A stretch of 64,000 nucleotides of DNA from Nocardiopsis sp. FIRDI 009 (GTDB lineage: Bacteria > Actinomycetota > Actinomycetes > Streptosporangiales > Streptosporangiaceae), in NCBI RefSeq assembly GCF_003386285.1, contig NZ_QPNC01000019.1, positions 124,001 through 188,000 of the forward strand, written 5' to 3'. A program made the translations under genes and the position numbers. This document shows, piece after piece, positions 36,213-43,031 of the stretch. The notes beneath the pieces are model-generated. The model had not been told where the DNA came from and made no database searches. It saw only the letters and a list, made by a program, of their open reading frames with translations. Position 1 is the stretch's first letter; the number at the start of each line of letters is the position of its first letter.

Positions 36213-37013
36213 CTACCGGTCCAGGGCCCGGTGGAGCGCCAACCACTGGTCGGGCGCCACCAGGCCGACCGGGGTACCCGGGCCGACCCCGGCCGCCCGC
36301 AACGCCGCGTCCACCCTCCGGGAGGGGTGCGCCCGGCGCAGTGACGCGCCCAAGGAGCCGCCCACCCCCTCGAATCCCAGCGCGACCAGGCGCCGGTAGG
36401 CGCCCATCCGGTCGGGGGCCACGAGCGGTGCGGATCTGCGCCGGAGCACCAGCAACCCGGCGTCCACCCGGGGGACCGGACGGAACCGGTTCCGGCTGAT
36501 CCGACCGGCCAGCGACCACGACCACTCCGGCCAGGTCAGCACGGTCAGCAGACTCCACCGCCCGTAGGCGCCGGTGCGCTTGCGCGCGTACTCCAGCTGG
36601 GTGACCAGCGTGGCCGAGGCCAGCCCCGGTGCGTCCAGACACCAGCGGACGATGTCGGAGGTGCGGGCGTAGGGGATGTTGCCGACCACGTGGAAGGGGC
36701 CGTGCGGCGGCCGGGCGCGGGTGAAGTCCGCGCACACCACCCGCACGCCCCGGTCGGGGTCGCGGTAGCGGGAGCTCAGGCGGTCGGCCAGGTGGCGGTC
36801 GATCTCGTAGGCGATCACCCGGCGCGCCGCCGGGGCGAGGAAGCGGGTGATGGCTCCCTCTCCGGGGCCCACCTCCACCACCAGGTCGTCGGGGGTCACC
36901 CCGGCGACCCTGACCACGTGTCGGGCGGCGCCGGGGTCGGCGAGGAAGTTCTGGGAGAGGCGTCGGCGGCGGTCACCGGCGGTGCCGCGGCGTGGACGTG
37001 TCGTACGTGCCAT
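36213..37013 (-). CDS. erm: Erm-type 23S rRNA (adenine-N6)-dimethyltransferase
   Basis: A 266-residue rRNA dimethylase that by family methylates A2058 and so blocks macrolide, lincosamide and streptogramin B binding. Visible are the N-terminal RRRLSQNFLADPGAA, SAM motif VVEVGPGEGAITRFLAP, DADFT-like acidic block CADFTRARPP and the catalytic NIPY in VVGNIPYARTSDIVRW. The Arg-rich termini resemble ErmE-type actinomycete proteins. The housekeeping KsgA/RsmA usually carries NLPY, so Erm is favoured. The ATG at 37013 was chosen; a GTG at 37034 is in frame. A 32-codon ORF and a promoter lie upstream on the same strand, consistent with leader-peptide attenuation. Confidence 0.85.
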   Translation of the reverse strand: MARTTRPRRGTAGDRRRRLSQNFLADPGAARHVVRVAGVTPDDLVVEVGPGEGAITRFLAPAARRVIAYEIDRHLADRLSSRYRDPDRGVRVVCADFTRARPPHGPFHVVGNIPYARTSDIVRWCLDAPGLASATLVTQLEYARKRTGAYGRWSLLTVLTWPEWSWSLAGRISRNRFRPVPRVDAGLLVLRRRSAPLVAPDRMGAYRRLVALGFEGVGGSLGASLRRAHPSRRVDAALRAAGVGPGTPVGLVAPDQWLALHRALDR

Positions 37014-37281
37014 GGAAGGGTCCGATCCAGCCACACGCGTGGCGGACGAGGACGGGCGGCACGGACGGGCGCGGCGCTGCGCGCGCTCCGGGGGAGGGAT
37101 GGTCCGGGCGGCCCGTCCGTGGTGGTTCGGGGACGGGACTGGACCTGGACCGGTACACGCGCATGGCGGGGAGCCCGGTGTCCGTTCGCCGCGGCACGGA
37201 CGTGCCGACGCGGGACGCCGGGGCTGTCACCCTCGAGGGAGCCGCCGCGAACACACGGGTCCGGGGGCTCGCCGACGTCGT

Positions 37282-37380
37282 CTAGCGGTCCAGGGACCCG
37301 GACCGGGGGCGGACGACGAGATCGTGGGCGCTCGCGGACCAGGACTGGACCCGGTTCACGATCGCGTGGAAGCTGGCCAT
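37282..37380 (-). CDS. 32-residue putative erm leader peptide
   Basis: On the minus strand an ATG at 37380 opens a 32-codon frame beginning MASFHAIVNRVQSW and ending at a TAG at 37284-37282, about 270 bases before erm. The ATG sits at the predicted transcription start of a good promoter, so it would be read from a leaderless message. Inducible erm genes are commonly controlled by drug-stalled ribosomes on such leaders. No stem-loop switching was worked out, and the peptide shows no known stalling motif. Confidence 0.55.
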   Translation of the reverse strand: MASFHAIVNRVQSWSASAHDLVVRPRSGSLDR

Positions 37381-37386
37381 GCGCAC

Positions 37387-37423
37387 ACCCTAGGAGGGGT
37401 CCGCCCCGGGAGCAACGGGTTTT
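37387..37423 (-). promoter_or_regulatory. WhiB7-like promoter for the erm leader
   Basis: Read on the minus strand: AAAA (37423-37420), four bases, TTGCTC as -35 (37415-37410), a 17-base spacer, TAGGGT as -10 (37392-37387), and the leader ATG seven bases on. An A/T block a few bases upstream of a TTG -35 element is the described arrangement for WhiB7-activated antibiotic-resistance promoters in mycobacteria and streptomycetes. Confidence 0.55.
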
Positions 37424-37480
37424 CCACAGCCGGGAAAACACGGTGGCGGCCTCGCGCACGGTCGCGGAATACTCGTTCCC

Positions 37481-38182
37481 ATGCCGAACTTCGCGGACTT
37501 CGACACCCGCCACTACCGCACGGTCGACGTGGCCACCGGCTACGACGGCTGGTCGAGCACCTACGAGGACTCCGTCCTGGACGCCATGGACCTGGCCCTC
37601 CTCGACGGTCTGACCCGTCCGGACTGGTCGGGGGTGGAGCGCGCCGCCGACCTGGGCTGCGGAACCGGACGCACCGGAGCCTGGCTGCGCGGGAGGGGCG
37701 TGCCGCACGTGGACGGCGTCGACCTCAGCGAGGGGATGCTGCGTCTGGCCCGCGAGCGCGGCGACCACACCACCCTGATCCGGGGGGACGTGCGCGCCAC
37801 CGGCCTGCCCGGTGGCGGCTACGACCTGGTGATCTCCTCACTCATCGACGAGCACCTGCCCGACCTGGCCCCCTACTACGCCGAGGCCTGGCGGCTCACC
37901 GCGCCCGGCGGGTCCCTCGTCCTGGTCGCCTACCACCCGCAGTTCATCATGGTCTCGGGGATGCCCACGCACTTCACCGACGCCTCTGGTGAGGACGTGG
38001 CGATCAGCACCCACCTGCACCTGTTCAGCGACCACACGCGCGCGGCCATCGCCGCCGGGTGGACCCTCGCCGAGCTGTCCGAGGCCACGGTGGACGACAC
38101 CTGGGTGGCGGCCAAGCCCACATGGAAGCGTTTCCACGGCCATCCGATCTCGATGGCCGCGGTCTGGACCAAGCCCGTCTGA
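37481..38182 (+). CDS. class I SAM-dependent methyltransferase
   Basis: A 233-residue methyltransferase. SAM motif I is RAADLGCGTGRTG, the ribose-binding acidic residue follows in HVDGVDLSEGML, and post-motif LVISSLIDEHLPDL and LVAYHPQFIM resemble Methyltransf_11/25 enzymes acting on small molecules. The ATG at 37481 has no Shine-Dalgarno. AATACT lies seven bases upstream, so the message may be leaderless. It diverges from the erm leader. It is the last intact gene before the accessory island. Substrate unknown. Confidence 0.82.
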   Translation: MPNFADFDTRHYRTVDVATGYDGWSSTYEDSVLDAMDLALLDGLTRPDWSGVERAADLGCGTGRTGAWLRGRGVPHVDGVDLSEGMLRLARERGDHTTLIRGDVRATGLPGGGYDLVISSLIDEHLPDLAPYYAEAWRLTAPGGSLVLVAYHPQFIMVSGMPTHFTDASGEDVAISTHLHLFSDHTRAAIAAGWTLAELSEATVDDTWVAAKPTWKRFHGHPISMAAVWTKPV

Positions 38183-38207
38183 TCCAGAGCCCGGGGAAGG
38201 ACGGGGT

Positions 38208-38464
38208 CGTGCCCCGCCGAAGCCACTGCGGGAGAGGAAGCTGCTCGACTACACCGGGGACAGACGCAACCGGCACGGCGAGAACGACAGGAGCTCACGC
38301 AGGAACATCGCCGGGTCCAAGCGGCTGGTGGAGCGGGCCAACCGCCGCCGCGCGTGCGGGGCGCTGGCGGGCGTGCGCGGTGTCGTGGACGCGGAGGCGG
38401 GGCGGGGAGCCAGTGTCGAGCGGTTGCGGTGCCTGCGGGAGTGGATGCGTCGACCAGACCGGTG
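38208..38464 (+). pseudogene. decayed hypothetical gene, copy 1 (island left flank)
   Basis: A frame without a valid start encodes a basic stretch (LLDYTGDRRNRHGENDRSSR, then RNIAGSKRLVERANRR), followed by ACGALAGVRGVVDAEAG and RLRCLREWMRRPDR. The second half matches a sequence at 52620-52854. Relative to that copy, 40 codons are missing in frame between short GGAGGCGG repeats. The N-terminal half is present only here. The two fragments are therefore complementary relics of one gene, family unknown to me. Confidence 0.6.
38351..38464 (+). repeat. direct repeat, left copy
   Basis: The first 50 bases match 52620-52669 with one mismatch and the last 64 match 52790-52853 with six mismatches. The right copy has 120 extra bases in the middle. 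Both copies are in the same orientation, about 14.2 kb apart. Confidence 0.9.
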
Positions 38465-38472
38465 ATGAGGCT

Positions 38473-38502
38473 CTGCTCCCCGCGCACGCGGGAATGGTCC
38501 CC
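38473..38502 (+). CRISPR. solitary type I-E-like CRISPR repeat
   Basis: Thirty bases beginning CTGCTCCCCGCGCACGCGGG and continuing AATGGTCCCC match the usual actinomycete type I-E repeat, which has GGGGATGGTCCC at the end, apart from one G-to-A change. The inner CCCGCG/CGCGGG palindrome is intact. No second repeat follows at the expected 61-base period, and no cas gene is in the window. It is an isolated relic or a chance capture, not an array. Confidence 0.5.
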
Positions 38503-38820
38503 ACTGTTGGGGCGGTGGGCTGGTCGGAAGCGATCACGGACGGGGTGACGGGCTGGGGTCCCCGGTGCCCCCCGTACGGGTACATCCTGGCGGTGGTTGT
38601 CGCCCCACGGTCGCGCCGCTGTGGGGTGGGTCGGGTGTTGGTGGAGGAGTTCGTGGCCCGTGCCGGAGCGGTTGGGGTGGGGTGGGTTTTCGCTGCTCCG
38701 GACGCTGGGTTGGGTGTGGAGGGGCGGGTTGCGTGGCTCCGGGCGTGCGGGTTCGTCCCGGTGATGATCCGGGTGAGGAGTGGCCGGTCATGGGGCGGTG
38801 GACGGGGTGAGGTCATTCAC
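38494..38820 (+). pseudogene. truncated GNAT acetyltransferase
   Basis: The frame contains the acetyl-CoA-binding core of a GNAT enzyme: YILAVVVAPRSRRCGVGRVL, then AGAVGVGWVFAAPDAG and WLRACGFVPV. The N-terminal half of the fold is missing, and the frame runs on into unrelated sequence overlapping the next, oppositely oriented gene. The only nearby ATG lies within the CRISPR-like repeat. It is best read as a broken gene fragment. Confidence 0.55.
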
Positions 38821-39034
38821 CACCTCCGCCTCCTCCACCATCACCTCCGTATCCATCATCCCCATCTCCGCTGTAACCGGAGGAAGACGAACCGTTATAC
38901 CCGGCCCCACCTCCACCGTTTTGTTCGGAGCTTCCTTCCCCCCGAGTCAACAGGTAGAGCAACGGGCCGCCATAAAAGAAGATCAGCACAAGGGCCGTAG
39001 TGACAAAATCCACAAGTTTGTCGAAGAAATCCAT
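38813..39034 (-). CDS. small membrane protein with Gly/Ser/Asp-rich tail
   Basis: A 73-residue protein. Residues about 10-30 form one hydrophobic helix (FVTTALVLIFFYGGPLLYLL). The remainder is low-complexity Gly, Ser, Asp and Tyr and should be disordered. The ATG at 39034 has a good AGGAGAG at a normal distance, which supports expression. Base composition is visibly less GC-rich than in the neighbours, suggesting different origin. I do not recognise a family. Confidence 0.6.
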   Translation of the reverse strand: MDFFDKLVDFVTTALVLIFFYGGPLLYLLTRGEGSSEQNGGGGAGYNGSSSSGYSGDGDDGYGGDGGGGGGGE

Positions 39035-39216
39035 GCATCTCTCCTAGGGATACGGTGCCCGCCTTGTACCCCGCTCAGGAGACCACGACCCGCGAAGGGG
39101 GCGGCCTGATCTGGCCACTCACGCCAGGGTGCGAGGATTCTGCATGGTCGAGGAACACGTCAACGTCCTCGAGGAAGGCGATGTGGCGGCCCAGCCCTGC
39201 TCCAGCGAACCCAGGT

Positions 39217-40116
39217 TCACAGGATGCTCCACCGCAGTTCCGTGTCGTTTTGGAGCCCCCGGATTCGTCGGCGCACCTCGGCCAGGCTCCCCGGTGTGTG
39301 GCGGGCCTTGCGGGCGTTGGTGGTGACCATCCGCAGTTCCCTGATATCGCGCAGCACCTGATACCCCGACCAGGTGGTCACGTCGAACCCGTAGACGTCG
39401 GCGAACTGCTCGTAGTGCCCGAAGCCGTGACCAAAGCGCCTGCAATGAATCTCGACCGTCACCAGGTCCCACTCCGGTTGGCCGTGGGCCACGGTGTCCC
39501 AGTCACACAGCACGGTCCGCTGCTCGTCGTGGAGGGCGTTGCGGTGTTGCGGGTCGCCTTGGACCACACCGGGTGGCAGCGCGAACTCCACGTCCTTCAA
39601 CGCCAACTCCAGATGGTCGATCCGCTGGTGTAGGAACGCCAGCTCCTCCTGGGGCAGGGTGGTGATCGCCGCCAGCGATCTGCGAACCGCGGCGACGTTG
39701 TCCAGTTCCCTCATCCGGACCGGGGGTGCCGGGAGGCCATGCAGAGCATGTAGGGGTTGTGCGAGGTCGCGGGCGTGGATCGGTGTGCCGTTCTGCAGCA
39801 GGTAGGTCCAGAACGTCACCGGGTGGCCGTCGACCACCACCGGTTGGGTGACGCCGGGGTGCAGGGGCACGGTGGGGAATCCCTGGTCCATGAGCCAGCG
39901 CACGAACGCCACCGTGCGCTGCACTGAGGCTACGGGGGTGCCCTTGCGGGCGATCTTGGCCACCACGCCTGCGGTGGGTAGTCGCACGACGGCGTTGGTG
40001 TGCCCGCGTAGGAGTTCCACTTCGGTGTCGTCGAGTCCCACAGTTGCGCAGGCATTCTTGAGGACGTCGTACAGCTCGGGTGCGGCGAAGCCGCCGGGCA
40101 GGGGTGCCAGTGTCAT
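39217..40116 (-). CDS. aminoglycoside-phosphotransferase-fold kinase
   Basis: A 299-residue small-molecule kinase of the APH/choline-kinase fold. The N-lobe has the ATP lysine in GVVAKIARKG. The catalytic loop is VVQGDPQHRNAL (Asp and Asn kept, the usual His of HGD is Gln), followed by the metal motif LCDWDT. The ATG at 40116 was taken; the frame extends upstream without homologous sequence. It lies 170 bases downstream of the M20 peptidase gene on the same strand and may be the last gene of that group. It may phosphorylate, for activation or protection, a product of the neighbouring pathway; this is inference. Confidence 0.82.
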   Translation of the reverse strand: MTLAPLPGGFAAPELYDVLKNACATVGLDDTEVELLRGHTNAVVRLPTAGVVAKIARKGTPVASVQRTVAFVRWLMDQGFPTVPLHPGVTQPVVVDGHPVTFWTYLLQNGTPIHARDLAQPLHALHGLPAPPVRMRELDNVAAVRRSLAAITTLPQEELAFLHQRIDHLELALKDVEFALPPGVVQGDPQHRNALHDEQRTVLCDWDTVAHGQPEWDLVTVEIHCRRFGHGFGHYEQFADVYGFDVTTWSGYQVLRDIRELRMVTTNARKARHTPGSLAEVRRRIRGLQNDTELRWSIL

Positions 40117-40285
40117 GGGCTCACTGTGGCCGATCAACGAAGGCGGTGTCACCCCACCGTGGCGGGAATCTCCAGGGCGTCGCTGAGGCGGCGGGCGGCC
40201 CTGGCCGATCTCATGGAGGGCGGCACCACGTCTAGGATGTGGCGTGCGTGTGCGATGAGGATGGGGATGCGGCCAACCCCCGTCC

Positions 40286-41500
40286 CTACGCCTCACCGCT
40301 CTCATCAGAGGACATGAGTGTTCGCACCGCCTGGTCGTAGACCGCCTGGGCGACGGGGATGGTGTCGATACGGACGCGTTCGTCGGTGGCGTGCAGTCCT
40401 TCGTAGGCGGGTCCGAACCCGGCCGTGGCCGGTATCCCCAGTCCGGCGAGGTAGTTGCCGATGTTCGACGGTCCCGCGACCTTCGCCTTCACATCGACCC
40501 CATATGCAGCGGCAGCGCTCACCAGCGCATCCCGCAACGGCGCGCCTTCGGCCAAGGCGTAGGCGGGCCACCGTGTGTGGGCCTCCACCAGAGTCGGAGC
40601 GGTGTCCGGCCAGTCCGCATCCACCTTGGCCACCACACCGGCCACCAGGTCCGCCGCCTCATGGTCAGTGAACGCCTTCGTGGTGCGCACGTCCACGTTG
40701 ACCGTGCACAGGTCCGGCACCACCGAGAATCCCTCGCCCGCCTCGATGGCGGTCACTGTGAGCTTGCCGGGGCCGAACCCCGCGGCCGGTCCCGGGAGGG
40801 GCTCGCGGTCCAGTGCCTGGATGATCGCGGTCGCCTTACTGATCGCGTTGGGCGTGGAGCGGGAGCCGCCCGAGTGGGAGGCGACACCGTGGACGCGCAA
40901 CCGGACCCGGTACACGCCGCGTCCGCCGATGACGAGTTTGTCCATGCCGGGGTAGCCGATCATCACCCCGCCGATGTCGGTGGGGGTGTCGGGTGCGTCG
41001 AAGAAGCGTTTCGCTCCGCCGAAGCCGCCGGTGTGCTCGTCCAGGTCGAAGAGCAGCACCAGGTCCCCGCGCAGGTTCGCGGTCTCGGTCCGCAGGTGCG
41101 CGGCCAGGTGGCAGAACACGGCGACCGCGACCTTGGAGTCGGCGGCCCCGCGCCCCCACAGCCACCCGTTGTCGATCACGCCGCTGGTGGGCGGGTGGTG
41201 CCAGGCGGTTGCGTCGCCGAACGGGGCGGTGTCCAGGCAGGCGTCCAACACCCACGTCGACCCCGGATGGTCGCCGTGCACTCTCGCGGTGAGGGCGACG
41301 GCCGCTCCGGTCTCATCACGCAGTACCCGCGGCTCCAGGCCCTTGGCGGTCATCCAGACGTTGAGGTGGGTGATGGCGTCGTCGTAGGGGTCGATGCCGC
41401 CTCGGGTGGGGATGCGCACCAGGTCCCGGGTCAGGGCCAGGACCGAGTCCAGGTCGCGGTGGGCTCGGTTCAGGGCGGACTGAGTGTGGGGGTTGGTCAT
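40286..41500 (-). CDS. M20-family metallopeptidase / deacylase
   Basis: A 404-residue dizinc amidohydrolase. The metal-site aspartate is in LDACLDTAPF, the bridging Asp in GRGAADSKVAV, and the catalytic Glu region in LFDLDEHTGG. The dimerisation-domain histidine is in GVASHSGGSRS and the last metal histidine in AYEGLHATDER. M20 enzymes cleave C-terminal or N-acyl amino-acid bonds (ArgE, DapE, carboxypeptidase G2). The ATG at 41500 overlaps the stop of the regulator gene (ATGA), so it is made together with it. The context suggests processing of an acylated or peptidic intermediate of the divergent operon. Confidence 0.88.
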   Translation of the reverse strand: MTNPHTQSALNRAHRDLDSVLALTRDLVRIPTRGGIDPYDDAITHLNVWMTAKGLEPRVLRDETGAAVALTARVHGDHPGSTWVLDACLDTAPFGDATAWHHPPTSGVIDNGWLWGRGAADSKVAVAVFCHLAAHLRTETANLRGDLVLLFDLDEHTGGFGGAKRFFDAPDTPTDIGGVMIGYPGMDKLVIGGRGVYRVRLRVHGVASHSGGSRSTPNAISKATAIIQALDREPLPGPAAGFGPGKLTVTAIEAGEGFSVVPDLCTVNVDVRTTKAFTDHEAADLVAGVVAKVDADWPDTAPTLVEAHTRWPAYALAEGAPLRDALVSAAAAYGVDVKAKVAGPSNIGNYLAGLGIPATAGFGPAYEGLHATDERVRIDTIPVAQAVYDQAVRTLMSSDESGEA

Positions 41501-42279
41501 GCGGGGTCCCGGTGGTGTGAGGCGGAGGGTGCGAGCTGGTGGAGGGCTTCGGGGGTTTCTACCCGTGTGGCGGCGGCGTAGCACTGGCGGGCGTGGTCCA
41601 ACAGCCGTTCGGCGGCTTGCGGTCCTAGCCTGACCCCGGAGTCGAACCCGTAGGCGCTGGTGAGTGAGGGGATGGGGACGACGGCGGCCTGTTCGGAGGC
41701 GACGAAGAACCGTTCGGGCATGTCCTGTTCGGGGCGGATGAGGCCGATGTGCAGGGTCTTCATCCCCAGCGACCGGTCGTCGGGGTCGCGGATCTCCAGC
41801 AACCGCCGAAGGTGGGCGTGCAGTGCCGTGTTGCGGGGCGGGCCGAACAATAACCGGTAGTGGACCAGGCCGGGACGGTCGGCCAGGGCGTGTTCGATGG
41901 TCTCCAGGTACGCCACGTCCCGGGAGCGTGAACCGGCCACGGCCAGATGGGCTTGCGCGGATCGGACCACGTCGGTCATGGCGGTGCGCAGGTCGCGGGG
42001 GCCGCTGACGAGCTGGGGCGAGTCCTGGGCCGTAGTTGCCCCGTCCTGGTGAGCGAATAGCTCGTCAACCGGGCGGTCGTAGTAGTCGGCGAGCAGGGTG
42101 CGGTAGCGGCGGCTGGTGGTGTGCCGGCCACGTTCCCATCCGGAGAGCATGCTGGGCGTGACTCCGCTGGAACCGGTCGGTGAGGCGTGGTCGAGGTCGG
42201 CGCACACCTGTTCCAGGGTGGTGCCGAGGTCGAGTCGGGCTTGACGTAGCGGGCTTGGGCGGGGGTTGGGGGGCCTCAA
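41497..42279 (-). CDS. XRE-type regulator with PLD-like C-terminal domain
   Basis: A 260-residue protein. The N-terminal helix-turn-helix spans about residues 10-65 (GVTPSMLSGWERGRHTTSRR). Residues about 95-245 contain VAGSRSRDVAYLETIEHAL and a C-terminal block like the sensor domain of some regulators of the phospholipase-D-like fold. It is the second gene of a minus-strand group (ASCH-like, regulator, M20) and diverges from the five-gene operon. It is the natural candidate to bind the phased repeats in between. The ligand is unknown. Confidence 0.82.
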   Translation of the reverse strand: MRPPNPRPSPLRQARLDLGTTLEQVCADLDHASPTGSSGVTPSMLSGWERGRHTTSRRYRTLLADYYDRPVDELFAHQDGATTAQDSPQLVSGPRDLRTAMTDVVRSAQAHLAVAGSRSRDVAYLETIEHALADRPGLVHYRLLFGPPRNTALHAHLRRLLEIRDPDDRSLGMKTLHIGLIRPEQDMPERFFVASEQAAVVPIPSLTSAYGFDSGVRLGPQAAERLLDHARQCYAAATRVETPEALHQLAPSASHHRDPA

Positions 42280-42300
42280 CGCACCACGTCCTCGAAACGG

Positions 42301-42816
42301 TTAGGGGGCGGGTGGGGGGTCGATGGTGGTCTCTCGGACGAGCGGGGTTGACACCAGTTTGTCGCACACTGCCCTCCAGCCGGGGTAGCGGTCCACGAGC
42401 GTGTACCCCTGGGGTGGGTGGAAACCGTCCAGCATCCCGTCCAGGTCCTGGGTGGTGAACCCCGCGTACTCGCGTACCCGGCGGATCGGCATCGCATACC
42501 CCACCTGTTTGCCGTCGCGGGCGAGGTAGGGCTCCACGGTCGCGCCGTTGCCGGGCCGCATCCGTTCGGCGATCTGCGCAATCCGCTCGGGGGTGTCCTC
42601 GATGGCGGGTGCCAGGTCGATGACGGCGCACAACCGGGAGGTGGGGGCGGTGAGGTAGACGAACCACTGGGTGGGCGCTCCGGTGAGGAACCGCCGCCGG
42701 AACTCGTGGGTTTTCTCCCCGGTCCACATGAGTTCGTACCACTGGGCGTCCAGGGCCATCACGACCGGTACCGGGTCGGGTTCGGGTGCGGTGACGTCGA
42801 ACAGCGGCTCGTCCAC
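42301..42816 (-). CDS. ASCH/PUA-like domain protein
   Basis: A 171-residue protein. VVMALDAQWYELMWTGEKTH followed by EFRRRF is the ASCH signature (lysine-rich ligand pocket with a downstream E-x-R), and WFVYLTAPTSRLCAVIDLAP is the following beta strand pair. ASCH proteins are RNA- or nucleoside-binding, and some deaminate or hydrolyse modified cytidines. The GTG at 42816 follows GAGGAG. It is the first gene of the minus-strand group, 21 bases before the regulator. Confidence 0.7.
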   Translation of the reverse strand: MDEPLFDVTAPEPDPVPVVMALDAQWYELMWTGEKTHEFRRRFLTGAPTQWFVYLTAPTSRLCAVIDLAPAIEDTPERIAQIAERMRPGNGATVEPYLARDGKQVGYAMPIRRVREYAGFTTQDLDGMLDGFHPPQGYTLVDRYPGWRAVCDKLVSTPLVRETTIDPPPAP

Positions 42817-42921
42817 AGGGGGCTCCTCACTTCACGGGGGCGGGTGGGGCCACAGTAACCACCCCGGTAGCGGGGGCGCAGGCGCTTGTCGAACTCGCCG
42901 CCAAGTTGTTCACCTCGCCCC

Positions 42922-42949
42922 GACAGGACGTGGACAGGTGATGAACAGG
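42922..42949 (+). promoter_or_regulatory. three GACAGG-type repeats phased at 11 bp
   Basis: GACAGG starts at 42922 and at 42933, and AACAGG at 42944, exactly one helical turn (11 bp) apart, with a weaker GGACAAG at 42955. They lie in the 215-base region between the divergent minus-strand group and the five-gene plus-strand operon. Same-face tandem sites suggest cooperative binding of an activator or repressor to control both directions. Confidence 0.5.
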
Positions 42950-43031
42950 AAGGCGGACAAGTAGTGATCTGGCCCAAACCCGGCTCGGGAGTGACCCTGA
43001 AACCACCTGCCGTCACCGGTTGGAGGTCACC

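Noticed and set aside
38473-38600. A CRISPR array
   Set aside because: Only one repeat is present; the sequence one and two periods downstream has no second copy and there are no cas genes in the window.
42943-42966. A seven-codon ORF (MNRKADK) in the divergent promoter
   Set aside because: It is too short to support, lacks a good ribosome-binding site and overlaps the phased repeats, which explain the sequence better.
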